Of a DNA stretch of 35,845 nucleotides, positions 8,338-16,724 are shown in pieces (the stretch's first letter is position 1; each line of letters opens with the position of its first letter). Under the pieces are notes generated by a model, which saw only the letters and a list, made by a program, of their open reading frames with translations, did no database searches and had not been told where the DNA came from. The stretch is from Gemmatimonadota bacterium. Its GTDB lineage: Bacteria > Gemmatimonadota > Gemmatimonadetes > Gemmatimonadales > GWC2-71-9. A program made the position numbers and the translations under genes. Where the stretch lies: contig QHUK01000047.1 of the NCBI GenBank assembly GCA_003222085.1, positions 1-35,845 on the forward strand, written 5' to 3'.

Positions 8338-9494
8338 CACGACTCTCCGGCGCGCGCCGCGACTTCACCATCCGTGACGCGCAGCCGGAAGCGCAGTCCT
8401 GACGGGAACTGCACGACGCGCTTCAGCACGCGCCCCTGTTCGTCGCGCGCCAGCGCGTAGCCGCGCTCGAGGATCTTCAGGGGCGACAAGGCATCGAGGC
8501 GGCCGGCCAGCCCCGACAGCTCGTGGCGGTGCCGCTCGAGTCGCCGCTCGAGTGTGCCGGTGAGGCGGTCGAAGGTGCGGTCCAGGCGCTCGGCGACGCG
8601 CCCGGAGCGGCCGGCGAGGCCGCGAGCCAGCCGCGCGCCCAGGTGCGCCAGCTCGACCAGGACGTCGGCCCGGTCGGGGGTGGCCGCCTCGGCCGCCGCG
8701 GACGGCGTGGCGGCGCGCACGTCGGCGACCAGGTCGCACAGCGTCACGTCGGTCTCGTGGCCGACGGCGGAAATCACGGGCACCGGGAGCGCCGCCACCG
8801 CCCGGGCGACGCGCTCGTGATTGAAGGTCCAGAGGTCCTCGCGGGAGCCGCCGCCCCGGCCGATGATGGCGAGGTCCAGTCCCTCGACCCGGCACAGCAG
8901 TGCGAGCGCCGCGCAGATCTCCTGCTCCGCGCCTTCTCCTTGCACGCGGGTCGGCAGCACCAACAGCTCGGCCATCGGCCAACGGCGTCCCGTGACCGCG
9001 ATGATGTCCTGCAGGGCCGCGCCGTCGGGGCTCGTGACGATGCCGATGCGCAGCGGATACGGCGGCAGCGGTCGCTTGCGCGCCGGGTCGAGCAGCCCGT
9101 CCTTGGCGAGCGCGGCCTTGGTCTTCTCGAAGGCGAGCTGCCACAGCCCGCCCGCCTCGGTGGAGAGGAGATCGAGGACCGTGAGCCGGAACTCCCCCTT
9201 GTCCTCCCAGACGGTGGGGCGGGCGAACAGAAAGACCTGCATGCCGTCCTGCGGGGGGGCCGGCAGGCGGCGGTTGTCCTTCTGGAACATGACGCAGCGG
9301 ATCTGCGCGCTGCGGTCGCGCAGCGCGAAATACCAATGACCGCTCTGCCACGCCTTGAAGCCGGAGATCTCCCCGCGCACCCACAGCGGCAGCAGCCCGG
9401 CTTCCACCACCGCGCGCGCGCGACGGGTGACCTGGGTGACGGTCCACGCGCCCTCCGGGGAAGCGGCGGCGAAGAGGTCTAGACTTTGGCCCAC
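8337..9494 (-). CDS. xseA: exodeoxyribonuclease VII large subunit
   Basis: This is the catalytic subunit of exonuclease VII. The 385 residues begin with an OB-fold (VTQVTRRARAVVEAGL, then LWVRGEISGFK and GHWYFALRD). The catalytic domain follows, with IGIVTSPDGAALQDI, the IIGRGGGSREDLW motif and SAVGHETDVTLCD, then coiled-coil and the C-terminal GYAL...G segment. The frame stays open well into folD, but family alignment starts at about DLFAA; GTG 9494 gives GQSLDLFAA and overlaps the folD end by 16 bp. It is coupled to xseB downstream. Confidence 0.94.
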   Translation of the reverse strand: MGQSLDLFAAASPEGAWTVTQVTRRARAVVEAGLLPLWVRGEISGFKAWQSGHWYFALRDRSAQIRCVMFQKDNRRLPAPPQDGMQVFLFARPTVWEDKGEFRLTVLDLLSTEAGGLWQLAFEKTKAALAKDGLLDPARKRPLPPYPLRIGIVTSPDGAALQDIIAVTGRRWPMAELLVLPTRVQGEGAEQEICAALALLCRVEGLDLAIIGRGGGSREDLWTFNHERVARAVAALPVPVISAVGHETDVTLCDLVADVRAATPSAAAEAATPDRADVLVELAHLGARLARGLAGRSGRVAERLDRTFDRLTGTLERRLERHRHELSGLAGRLDALSPLKILERGYALARDEQGRVLKRVVQFPSGLRFRLRVTDGEVAARAGES

Positions 9495-10366
9495 TGACGC
9501 GCCGCCTGGACGGTGTTGTACAGCAACATGGTGATGGTCATCGGCCCGACGCCTCCCGGCACGGGGGTGATCGCCCCCGCCACCTGTTTCGCCTCCGCGA
9601 ACTGGACGTCCCCCACCAGGCGGTAGCCCTTTTTCGTGGACGGATCGTCCACCCGGTTCACTCCCACGTCGATCACGACCGCTCCGGGCTTGATCATGTC
9701 GCCGGTCACGAATTCTGGTTTCCCGATCGCCACGATCAGGATGTCGGCGAGCCGCGTGACCGACTTGATGTCCCGCGTGCGGGAGTGACACACGGTGACC
9801 GTCGCGTTGCCGCCGGGGCCGTCCTGGAGCAACAGCGCCGCCATGGGACGGCCCACGATGGTCGAGCGCCCCACGATCACGGCGTGCTGACCCTTGGTGT
9901 CGATCTCGCTCTTGACGAGGAGCTGCTGGACGCCGTACGGCGTGGCGGGACGAAAGCCGGTCGGGTCGCCGATCGAGACCTTCCCTACATTCTCCGGGTG
10001 AAATCCATCCACATCCTTCGCGGGTGTCACGCGGTGCAGCACGCGCTGCGCGTCGATGTGCTTTGGCAGCGGCAATTGCACGAGGATGCCGTGAATCTTG
10101 TGGTCCGCGTTCAGCCGCTCGATGAGCTCGAGCAGCTCGGCTTCGGTGGTTTCCGGCTTGAGCCGGATCGTCTCGTGGTACAGGCCCGCTTCGTCGCACG
10201 CCTTTCCCTTCATGCGGACGTAGGTGGTCGACGCGGCGTTGTCTCCCACCAGGACCGCCGCGAGGCCCGGCGTGATCCCGCGCGAGCGGAGCCGGCGAAT
10301 CTCGCCCAGGAGCTCGGCGCGCATCGCGTGGCCCACGGCAGCGCCGTCGATGAGCTTAGCGGGCAA
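9479..10366 (-). CDS. folD: methylenetetrahydrofolate dehydrogenase / cyclohydrolase
   Basis: This bifunctional enzyme interconverts methylene-, methenyl- and formyl-tetrahydrofolate. The 295 residues show the catalytic YVRMK (Y49, K53), QLPLP, DVDGFHPENVG, the NAD(P)-site GRSTIVGRPMA and the C-terminal PVPGGVGPMT signature. The start appears to be TTG 10366, overlapping the rny stop by 11 bp: it gives the family N-terminus PAKLIDG and has GGTGG a few bases upstream. The next ATG would remove the first strand. It ends in a 16-bp overlap with xseA. Confidence 0.95.
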   Translation of the reverse strand: MPAKLIDGAAVGHAMRAELLGEIRRLRSRGITPGLAAVLVGDNAASTTYVRMKGKACDEAGLYHETIRLKPETTEAELLELIERLNADHKIHGILVQLPLPKHIDAQRVLHRVTPAKDVDGFHPENVGKVSIGDPTGFRPATPYGVQQLLVKSEIDTKGQHAVIVGRSTIVGRPMAALLLQDGPGGNATVTVCHSRTRDIKSVTRLADILIVAIGKPEFVTGDMIKPGAVVIDVGVNRVDDPSTKKGYRLVGDVQFAEAKQVAGAITPVPGGVGPMTITMLLYNTVQAARQWAKV

Positions 10367-11888
10367 AATCCACCGCGCGGGTCTCGCGGATCACCACCAC
10401 CTTGATCTGGCCGGGATACTGGAGCTCGCGCTCGATTTTGCGGGCGATCTGCTCGGACAGCTCGCTCGCCTTGCTATCGTCGATCGCGTTCGGAGTCACG
10501 ACCACGCGCACCTCGCGGCCCGCCTGGATGGCGAACACCTTTTCGACGCCCGGGAACTCGCTGGCGATCTGCTCCAGCTGGGTGAGCCGCTTGACATAGG
10601 TTTCGAACGCCTCGCGCCGGGCTCCCGGCCGGGAGCCGGACACGGCGTCGGCCGCCTGCACGATCACGCTGATCGGCGACTCATGGGCGACGTCGTCGTG
10701 ATGGGCGGCAATGCAGTTGACGACCGTCGGGTGCTCGCCGTGCTTGGTGGCCACTTCCACGCCCAGCTGTACGTGCGTGCCGTCGTGCTCATGGGTGAGC
10801 ACCTTGCCGATGTCGTGCAGCAACGCGCCGCGCTTCGCGAGCTGGACGTCGAGCTTCAGCTCGGCGGCCATGATCCCCGCCAGCCAGGCGACTTCCTTCG
10901 AATGCTCGAGAATGTTCTGCCCGTACGAGGTGCGGTAGCGCATCCGGCCGACGAGCTTCACCAGCTCCGGGTGCATGCCTTTGATCCCGGTCTCGTAGAC
11001 CGCCTGCTCACCCGCCTCGAGGACCGAGGCGTCGACTTCGGCGCGCGCCTTGTCCACCACTTCCTCGATTCGTCCCGGGTGGATGCGCCCGTCCGTGATC
11101 AGCCGCTCGAGGGCCAGCCGGCCCACCTCGCGCCGCACGGGATCGAAGCACGACACCACGACCGTGTCCGGAGTGTCGTCGATGATGACGTCCACCCCGG
11201 TCGCCGCCTCGAACGCGCGGATATTCCGACCCTCGCGCCCGATGATCCGACCTTTCATCTCATCGGAGGGGAGGGCGACCGCGGATACCGTGGTCTCGGC
11301 GGTGGACTCGGGCGCGAGCCGTTGGATCGCGAGGGCGAGGATCTTCTTGGCTTCCTTGTCCGCGCCGCGGCGCGCCTGCTCCTTCAAGTCCCGGGCGAGG
11401 GCGGCGGCCTCGTTGCGGGCCTCATCCTCGAGCCGGCGCAGCAGCTCCTGCTTCGCCTCCTGAGCGGTCAGGCCGGCGATCTGCTCGAGCTGGGCGCGCG
11501 CCTCCAGCTCCTTGCCGGCGAGCACCTGATCCCGATCCTCCAACGCCCGGCCCCGCAGCTCGAGGCCGCGGGCGCGCTCTTCCAGGCCGCCGAGTCGCTG
11601 CTCGAGCAGCTGCTCGTGCCGCTCGAGGTCGCGGCGCCGGCGCGCCGCCTCCTCTTCGAAGACCTCGCGCGCCTGCATCAGCTCCTCCTTCGCGGCGAGG
11701 ACGACGCGCTGACGGGCTTCCCCCAGGAGCCGCTCGGTCTCCGCGGCCGCCGCGCGGGCTGCGGCTTCCGCCGTGCGGCGCTCCACCCGGCGCCCGATCA
11801 TATAGAACAGCGCCCCCGCGGCGACACCACCGCCGAAGAGGGCCGAGAGCACCGCCAGCCAGTCCGCCATAGGATCTATCTCCAGCAT
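10356..11888 (-). CDS. rny: ribonuclease Y
   Basis: RNase Y is a membrane-anchored endonuclease that initiates mRNA decay. The 510 residues have an N-terminal transmembrane segment (about residues 10-31, ADWLAVLSALFGGGVAAGALFYMI split by few polar residues), a long charged coiled coil to about 190, a KH domain (GRIIGREGRNIRAFE) and an HD domain with the HDIGK motif. ATG 11888 is preceded by GGCGGGG; GTG 11891 directly before it is an alternative. A heptamer inverted repeat fills the space upstream towards zapA. The gene overlaps folD by 11 bp. Confidence 0.96.
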   Translation of the reverse strand: MLEIDPMADWLAVLSALFGGGVAAGALFYMIGRRVERRTAEAAARAAAAETERLLGEARQRVVLAAKEELMQAREVFEEEAARRRRDLERHEQLLEQRLGGLEERARGLELRGRALEDRDQVLAGKELEARAQLEQIAGLTAQEAKQELLRRLEDEARNEAAALARDLKEQARRGADKEAKKILALAIQRLAPESTAETTVSAVALPSDEMKGRIIGREGRNIRAFEAATGVDVIIDDTPDTVVVSCFDPVRREVGRLALERLITDGRIHPGRIEEVVDKARAEVDASVLEAGEQAVYETGIKGMHPELVKLVGRMRYRTSYGQNILEHSKEVAWLAGIMAAELKLDVQLAKRGALLHDIGKVLTHEHDGTHVQLGVEVATKHGEHPTVVNCIAAHHDDVAHESPISVIVQAADAVSGSRPGARREAFETYVKRLTQLEQIASEFPGVEKVFAIQAGREVRVVVTPNAIDDSKASELSEQIARKIERELQYPGQIKVVVIRETRAVDFAR

Positions 11889-11920
11889 CACCCCGCCGGA
11901 GGCGGAGCGAGTGTCGTCTA

Positions 11921-11998
11921 CGTCATCCGTTGTCCGTCCTCCGTCATCCGCAGAACACCGTTATCAACTGACGACGGATGACGGAGGACTCATGACGG
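11921..11998. repeat. heptamer inverted repeat, CGGATGA family, at zapA end / rny leader
   Basis: The left arm on the plus strand reads in seven-base steps CGTCATC, CGTTGTC, CGTCCTC, CGTCATC. The inner 15 bases (11936-11950) are perfectly complementary to 11975-11989, with a 24-nt loop. The right arm lies inside the zapA reading frame and encodes its last residues. It separates zapA from rny, which otherwise would be nearly adjacent. Confidence 0.9.
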
Positions 11999-12290
11999 CT
12001 TTTCTCTTCCCCGCCGGCAGCAGCTTCGTCAGATCGTCCGCGAGCGCCGCCAGGCGCGCGGCGACCTCCCGCTCACCCTTCTTCGCCTGGAATAATTCAT
12101 TCGTAATGTCCAGCGCCGCCAGGATCGCCGCCTTGTGGGTTTCGACGATCGGTCCCTGCGACAAGACCTTCTTCAGCGCCTGGTCCACGTAGGCGGCGAC
12201 CTCCCGCGTGTACTCGGGCGGCAGATCGGACCGCACCGTGTACTCCTCGCCACCGATCATCACCTTGACCGCGTGTTTCTTGGTGCTCAC
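11964..12290 (-). CDS. zapA: cell division protein ZapA-like
   Basis: ZapA binds FtsZ and bundles its filaments at the division site. The 108 residues start with the family pattern VKVMIGGEEYTVRSD, followed by YTREVAAYVDQALKK and the helix HKAAILAALDITNELFQ; length is normal. GTG 12290 overlaps the upstream gene's stop as GTGA. The last residues (about MSPPSSVVS) are encoded by one arm of the heptamer repeat, so the native C-terminus seems to have been replaced or extended by repeat DNA. Confidence 0.9.
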   Translation of the reverse strand: MSTKKHAVKVMIGGEEYTVRSDLPPEYTREVAAYVDQALKKVLSQGPIVETHKAAILAALDITNELFQAKKGEREVAARLAALADDLTKLLPAGKRKAVMSPPSSVVS

Positions 12291-12694
12291 GGCACCCCTC
12301 CGCCGGCACCCGGAGCGCTCCCGCTCGCCGCCGTGCCACCGCCCGTCGAGCGCACGCCCCCGTTGCCGCCGGCCTCGCGCGCTTGCTCCTCGAGAAACGT
12401 GAGGCGGGAGAGGAGGTCGTGAACCCGGAGCCGCGCCGCCTCGACCCGCTGCCGCAGCGCCTTGTTCTCCTGCTCCAGGTCTGCAATCCGGTTCCGCGTC
12501 TCGGCGTCGGGCTTGGCCGCGGGTCCCCCCCCGCCCCCCCCTCCGCCGCCGGCCCGCCCGGCAGCCTCCTTCAGCTCCCCTTCAGCCTTGACGGCGCGCG
12601 CGCGCCACCCGGCCAGCTCGTCCGCCACATGGCGAAGGATGGTCTCGAGCTGGTCGAGCACCTGCGCATCAGCTCTCTCTCCGTCGTACGCCAA
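12287..12694 (-). CDS. coiled-coil protein with polyglycine tract, ZapB-like by position
   Basis: The 135 residues comprise a helix (VLDQLETILRHVADELAGW), a run of ten glycines (about residues 48-57), a coiled coil (RIADLEQENKALRQRVEAAR, then VHDLLSRLTFLEEQ) and a Gly/Ser-rich tail. The coiled coil resembles ZapB-type division proteins, and the gene is coupled to zapA (GTGA); a role with ZapA is inferred, not shown. I chose TTG 12694 because GGAGG stands six bases upstream, an ideal ribosome-binding site; it overlaps pheT by 26 bp. GTG 12661 is the alternative but has poor spacing. The glycine tract is encoded by two G8 runs. Confidence 0.7.
   Translation of the reverse strand: MAYDGERADAQVLDQLETILRHVADELAGWRARAVKAEGELKEAAGRAGGGGGGGGGPAAKPDAETRNRIADLEQENKALRQRVEAARLRVHDLLSRLTFLEEQAREAGGNGGVRSTGGGTAASGSAPGAGGGVP
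12525..12542. repeat. paired G8 runs (coding strand) in the ZapB-like gene
   Basis: The plus strand shows C8-G-C8, so the coding strand carries two runs of eight G separated by one C, followed by GGN triplets. It encodes polyglycine in frame. The same G8C unit occurs in the RsbU-like gene. Confidence 0.75.
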
Positions 12695-15062
12695 GCTCGC
12701 CCTCCAGAGCTTCGAGACCCCGCGCCAGCAGCGCATCCACATCCCGCTCGCGCAGCGTCCGCTCGGGGTCGCGGAACGTGCAGTGCCAGGCCACGCCGCG
12801 GTGCCCTGCCGGTATGCCGGGTCCCCGATACTCGTCGAATACCTCGAGCCGCTCAAGGAGCGGCCCCGCCGCCCGGCGCAGGACGTCGGACACCTGCGCC
12901 GCGGTGACCCCGGGCGGGAGCACGAGCGCCACGTCCCGCTCGACCGGCGGCTGCAGCGGCAGCGCCCGGTACCCGACCAGGTCGCGTTCGGCGGCGGCCA
13001 GTCGTACCTCGAAGCCGAACAGCGGAGCGGCCCACACCGGGGCGTCCGCCTCGAGGGGGTTGGCCTGCCCCACCACCTCTCCTCCCTGTTGCACCGCCAC
13101 CCATCCGACCGCCCCGCCCGTTGCAGGTTCCACGTTACAGCCGGGGGCGGCGGCCGCCACCGCTAACTCAAAGTGGTACTTCAGGTCCCATATGTCCATA
13201 TCAGGTACTTTCGCACCCTCCGACCAGTGCGCCGGCCGCCGGGCGCCGGTGAGCACCCCGGCCACGGACGTCCATTCTTCGGGCGCACCCGTCCCCCGCC
13301 GAAAGACGGTTCCCACCTCGAACAGCCGGATATCGCGATTGCGATTCGCCCAGTTGTATTCGATCCGTCGCATCAGACCCGGCACCAGCCGCCGTCGCAG
13401 ATACGCCTCTTCGGCGGACATGGGATTGAGGATCGGCACGGCGTCGGGTCCGTCCGGAGGCCCGAGCGGCATGGTGCGTGCCTCGAGCAGGCCGGCGCGC
13501 ACCAGTTGCTCTCGCACCCGCGCCCGGGCGCGCTCGTCCGGAGCGTCCGGGACCGTGCCCGGCCGGTAGGCGCGCAGCTCGTCTGGGAAGGCGTCGTACC
13601 CCTTCAAGCGGGCGACTTCCTCGATCAGGTCCACCTCGCGGGTCACGTCGGGGCGCCAGCCCGGGACCTGTACCGCGAGCCGCCCGTCTTTCGGCGCCAC
13701 GAAGAAGCCCACGCCAGTGAGCAGGCGCTCAACCTCCGGGCGCTCTATCGCCACGCCGAGGAGATGGTTGACGCGCTCGGGACGGAGGAAGATCGTGCGC
13801 TCCTGCTGAGGCTCGGGCCAGAGGTCGAGCGCCGGCGCGCGCACCTCGCCCCCCGCCACGGCAATGATCAGCTCGATCGCCCGCCGCAACGCATCCGGCA
13901 TCCCGAGCTGGTCGATCCCGCGCTCGAAGCGGTAACTCGACTCGCTCGACAGCTCCAGCGCCCGGCGGGTACGGCGGATGCGGGTAGGCTGAAAGTAGGC
14001 GCACTCGAGCACGAGATCCCTCGTGTCGGCGCTCACTTCCGACTCGGCGCTCCCCATGACGCCCGCGACGATGGTGGGGTGCTCGGCATCGCAGATCGCG
14101 GTCATGTCGGCGGTGAGCGTACGCGTCACGCCGTCCAGGGTGACGATCTTTTCGCCGGGACGCGCGCGTCGCACGACGACCGCGGGCCCGCGCAGCCTGG
14201 CGAGATCGAAGGCGTGGAGCGGCTGGTTCAGCTCGAACAGGATGTAGTTGGTCGCATCGACGACGTTGTTGATCGGCCGCTGGCCCACGGCACTGAGGCG
14301 GTGGGCGAGCCAGGCGGGACTGGTCCCGACCTTGACCCCTCGGATCACGGCGATCATGTACCGAGGAGCGCCCTCCGGATCCTCCAGGCGAACGTCGACG
14401 CCGTCCACCACACCTGTGGCGGACTGGCGGACGGGGGGACGGGCGGACAGTCCGGCGGTCCGGCTGTCCGCCGGTCCGCCCGGTATGGCGGGGAGCTTGA
14501 CCACCGCACCGATCGATGCGCCCAGCTCCCGGGCGACCCCCTTGTGGCACAGCAGATCGGGGCGGTTCGCCGGCACGTCGATCACGATCTGGTGATCGGC
14601 GATTCCCAGCGCGTCGATGAAGCGCGTTCCCGGGGCGGCCGTGGTGTCGAGCTCCAGGATGCCCGCATGGTCGGCGCCGAGACCGAGCTCTTTCGCCGAG
14701 CACAGCATGCCGTTGGACTCGACGCCGCGGATCTTTTTGCGCTCGAGCTTCAGCCCCCCGGGCAGTACGGCGCCCACCGGGGCGTACGGGTAGACCTTGC
14801 CGGTCTGCACGTTCGGCGCACCGCACACGACCTCGAGGGGCTTCCCCCCGCCTCCCGCGTCCACGAGGCAGAGCGACAGGCGGTCGGCGTCGGGGTGCTT
14901 CTTCACCTCCAGCACGCGGGCGATCAGAATGTCGCCCAGGTCCTGGTGCAGCGGGACGACGGCGTCGACGGCGGCGGCGTGGAGCGTCAGGCGGTCCGAG
15001 ACGTCGCGCGCGTCGAGCGGGCGGTCCAGCAGCGCCTCGAGCCAGCGCCGCGAGACGATCAC
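12669..15062 (-). CDS. pheT: phenylalanyl-tRNA synthetase beta subunit
   Basis: The non-catalytic subunit of the alpha2-beta2 synthetase does editing and tRNA binding. The 797 residues match the usual length. Visible parts in order: N-terminal VSRRWLEALLD, the tRNA-binding domain (KKHPDADRLSLC, CGAPNVQTGKV), the B3/4 editing domain (RYMIAVI to NNVVDATNY), the B5 domain, and the C-terminal ferredoxin-like anticodon-binding domain (VERDVALVLP to RERDVD). GTG 15062 overlaps the pheS stop as GTGA. An in-frame octamer palindrome (14418-14481) encodes about residues 194-215 in the linker between the tRNA-binding and B3/4 domains. The 3' end overlaps the coiled-coil gene. Confidence 0.97.
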   Translation of the reverse strand: MIVSRRWLEALLDRPLDARDVSDRLTLHAAAVDAVVPLHQDLGDILIARVLEVKKHPDADRLSLCLVDAGGGGKPLEVVCGAPNVQTGKVYPYAPVGAVLPGGLKLERKKIRGVESNGMLCSAKELGLGADHAGILELDTTAAPGTRFIDALGIADHQIVIDVPANRPDLLCHKGVARELGASIGAVVKLPAIPGGPADSRTAGLSARPPVRQSATGVVDGVDVRLEDPEGAPRYMIAVIRGVKVGTSPAWLAHRLSAVGQRPINNVVDATNYILFELNQPLHAFDLARLRGPAVVVRRARPGEKIVTLDGVTRTLTADMTAICDAEHPTIVAGVMGSAESEVSADTRDLVLECAYFQPTRIRRTRRALELSSESSYRFERGIDQLGMPDALRRAIELIIAVAGGEVRAPALDLWPEPQQERTIFLRPERVNHLLGVAIERPEVERLLTGVGFFVAPKDGRLAVQVPGWRPDVTREVDLIEEVARLKGYDAFPDELRAYRPGTVPDAPDERARARVREQLVRAGLLEARTMPLGPPDGPDAVPILNPMSAEEAYLRRRLVPGLMRRIEYNWANRNRDIRLFEVGTVFRRGTGAPEEWTSVAGVLTGARRPAHWSEGAKVPDMDIWDLKYHFELAVAAAAPGCNVEPATGGAVGWVAVQQGGEVVGQANPLEADAPVWAAPLFGFEVRLAAAERDLVGYRALPLQPPVERDVALVLPPGVTAAQVSDVLRRAAGPLLERLEVFDEYRGPGIPAGHRGVAWHCTFRDPERTLRERDVDALLARGLEALEGELGVRRRES
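14418..14481. repeat. octamer palindrome (GGCGGACN x4 / GTCCGSCN x4) inside pheT
   Basis: Four left units GGCGGACT, GGCGGACG, GGGGGACG, GGCGGACA are followed without a loop by GTCCGGCG, GTCCGGCT, GTCCGCCG, GTCCGCCC. The two arms can fold on each other over 64 bp with few mismatches. The length and phase keep pheT in frame and encode a Pro/Arg/Ala/Ser-rich linker. Confidence 0.9.
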
Positions 15063-16087
15063 CGCGTTCCTCCCGCGAACTGCGCGAGGAACCGCACGTC
15101 GCTTTCGAACAGCAGCCGAATGTCGGGAATTCCGTGGCGGCTCATGGCGATGCGCTCGGGTCCCATGCCCCAGGCGAAGCCGGTGTATCGCTCGCTGTCC
15201 ACGCCGCAGTTTTCGAGCACCGCGGGGTGCACCATCCCCGAGCCGAGGATTTCCATCCACCCGGTCTGCTTGCAGGTGGCGCACCCCGCACCCCCGCAGA
15301 TCTGGCACTGCACGTCCATCTCGGCCGACGGCTCGGTGAAGGGGAAGAACGACGGCCGGAAGCGCACCCGTGTATCCGGGGCGAAGAACCGGCGCGCGAA
15401 CGTGGCCAGCGTCGCCTTGAAATCCACGAAGCTGATCCCCTCGTCCACGGCGAGTCCTTCGATCTGCTGGAACACCGGAGAGTGCGAGGCATCGAACGGG
15501 TCGCGGCGGTACACCTGTCCCGGGATCACGACACGGATCGGCGGCGGGTAGCGCTCGAGCGTGCGGATCTGCACCGGCGAGGTATGGGTGCGCAGCAGCA
15601 GGTCCCCGCCCAAATAGAACGAGTCCTGGGCGTCGAGGGCCGGGTGGTCCTTCGGGAAGTTCAGGGCGAAAAAGTTGTACCGCTCGGTCTCGGCTTCGGG
15701 ACCCACGGCGCGCGTGAATCCCAGCCCGCGGAAGATGTCACAGATCTCGTCCACGACCTGAGTCACGAGGTGGAGCCCGCCGCGCCAGCCGGCGCGGGCG
15801 GGCATGGTGAGATCCACGCCCGTGACGGCGCCGGCGGCGCGTTTGAGGTCGCGCTCGCGGGCGTCGAAGGCGGCCTCGAACTCACGTTTCAGCGCGTTCG
15901 CCGCCGCGCCGACCTCCTTCTTGGAGGACGGCTCGAGCTTGGGCAAGCGCCCGAGAATGTGGGTGAGGGCGCCGGCCTTGCGTCCCAGGATCTCGGTCTT
16001 GAGATCCGAAAGCCGGCGCTCGTCCGCCTGCGGAATCTCCTTCAGACGCTCCCGCAGCTCGGCGAGGGCTGCCAGGAGGTCGCGCAT
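15059..16087 (-). CDS. pheS: phenylalanyl-tRNA synthetase alpha subunit
   Basis: This is the catalytic subunit of a class II synthetase. It has 342 residues: an N-terminal coiled-coil arm, then the catalytic core with HPALDAQDSFYL, RTHTSPVQIR (motif 2 region), YRRDPFDASHSPVFQQ, FTEPSAEMDV and motif 3 GMGPERIAM. A CQICGGAGCATCKQTGW segment gives four Cys of a zinc-binding type seen in many bacterial PheS. It starts at ATG 16087, two bases after rplT, and is coupled to pheT by GTGA. The rplT-pheS-pheT order is the classical one. Confidence 0.97.
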   Translation of the reverse strand: MRDLLAALAELRERLKEIPQADERRLSDLKTEILGRKAGALTHILGRLPKLEPSSKKEVGAAANALKREFEAAFDARERDLKRAAGAVTGVDLTMPARAGWRGGLHLVTQVVDEICDIFRGLGFTRAVGPEAETERYNFFALNFPKDHPALDAQDSFYLGGDLLLRTHTSPVQIRTLERYPPPIRVVIPGQVYRRDPFDASHSPVFQQIEGLAVDEGISFVDFKATLATFARRFFAPDTRVRFRPSFFPFTEPSAEMDVQCQICGGAGCATCKQTGWMEILGSGMVHPAVLENCGVDSERYTGFAWGMGPERIAMSRHGIPDIRLLFESDVRFLAQFAGGTR

Positions 16088-16089
16088 GA

Positions 16090-16443
16090 TCAGAGCGCCT
16101 GCTTGGCGACCTCCGCGAGGTGCTCAAACGCGGCGGGATCGCGGACGGCGAGATCGGCGAGCACCTTGCGGTTGATCTCGACGCCGGCCCGGCGGAGCCC
16201 GTTCATGAGGCGGCTGTAGGACAGCTGGTGCAGCCGCGCGGCCGCGTTGATGCGCGTGATCCAGAGCCGGCGGAAGTCGGCCTTCTTGCGGCGGCGGTCC
16301 CGGTATGCGTACTTCTGGGCCCGCTCGACGGATTCCTTGGCCGCCTTCCACAGCTTGGACCGCCCGCCGAAGTAGCCCTTGGCGAGCTTCATGATCTTGT
16401 TCTTGCGCTTCAGACGCGCGACGTTGCTCTTGACGCGGGGCAT
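16090..16443 (-). CDS. rplT: 50S ribosomal protein L20
   Basis: L20 is needed for early assembly of the large subunit and in several bacteria represses its own operon. The 117 residues match the family over the full length: [53 protein letters not shown] and [19 protein letters not shown]. It lies 10 bp after rpmI and 2 bp before pheS. I could not identify an L20 mRNA-binding site by eye. Confidence 0.98.
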   Translation of the reverse strand: MPRVKSNVARLKRKNKIMKLAKGYFGGRSKLWKAAKESVERAQKYAYRDRRRKKADFRRLWITRINAAARLHQLSYSRLMNGLRRAGVEINRKVLADLAVRDPAAFEHLAEVAKQAL

Positions 16444-16453
16444 GGATCGCTCC

Positions 16454-16648
16454 TTACGCCATCAACAGACGCTTGAGACGGTGCTCGTCGCCCTTCGACA
16501 CCAGCGTGGGCTTGCGCAGGCGACGCTTCCGCTTGGGGTGCTTCTTGGTCAGGATGTGCCTCTTGTAGGCGTGGTAGCGGCGCAGCCGGCCGCTCCCCGT
16601 CAGCCGGACGCGCTTGCGCAACGCACGCTTCGATTTCTGCTTGGGCAT
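16454..16648 (-). CDS. rpmI: 50S ribosomal protein L35
   Basis: The 64-residue basic protein reads [20 protein letters not shown], then [20 protein letters not shown] and ends RLKRLLMA, a full-length L35. ATG 16648 has GAGG six bases upstream. A longer frame from 16675 would add nine residues encoded by heptamer-repeat DNA and is not the native start. It is second in infC-rpmI-rplT. Confidence 0.97.
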   Translation of the reverse strand: MPKQKSKRALRKRVRLTGSGRLRRYHAYKRHILTKKHPKRKRRLRKPTLVSKGDEHRLKRLLMA

Positions 16649-16660
16649 TGGATCCTCATA

Positions 16661-16721
16661 GTCGTCGTCCGTCATCCGTTGTCCGTCGTCCGTTCCTACG
16701 GAACACGGATGACGGATGACG
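16661..16721. repeat. heptamer inverted repeat, CGGATGA family, between infC and rpmI
   Basis: Plus-strand units GTCGTCC, GTCATCC, GTTGTCC, GTCGTCC lead into GTTCC-TAC-GGAAC (16692-16704) and back through ACGGATG, ACGGATG, ACG. The loop is only 3 nt, making this the tightest hairpin of the family. Arm units differ by single substitutions. It begins a few bases after the infC stop codon and ends just upstream of the rpmI ribosome-binding site. Confidence 0.9.
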
Positions 16722-16724
16722 TTT

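Noticed and set aside
10224..11981. 585-codon plus-strand frame opposite rny
   Set aside because: Antisense to a clear RNase Y gene; composition typical of shadow frames (His, Leu, Arg, Asp rich) and no domain.
13173..15551. 792-codon plus-strand frame opposite pheT/pheS
   Set aside because: Mirrors the synthetase genes exactly and shows no motif or start signal.
16649..16675. Longer L35 start at ATG 16675
   Set aside because: The extra residues come from heptamer-repeat DNA, and the ATG at 16648 has its own GAGG site and the family N-terminus.
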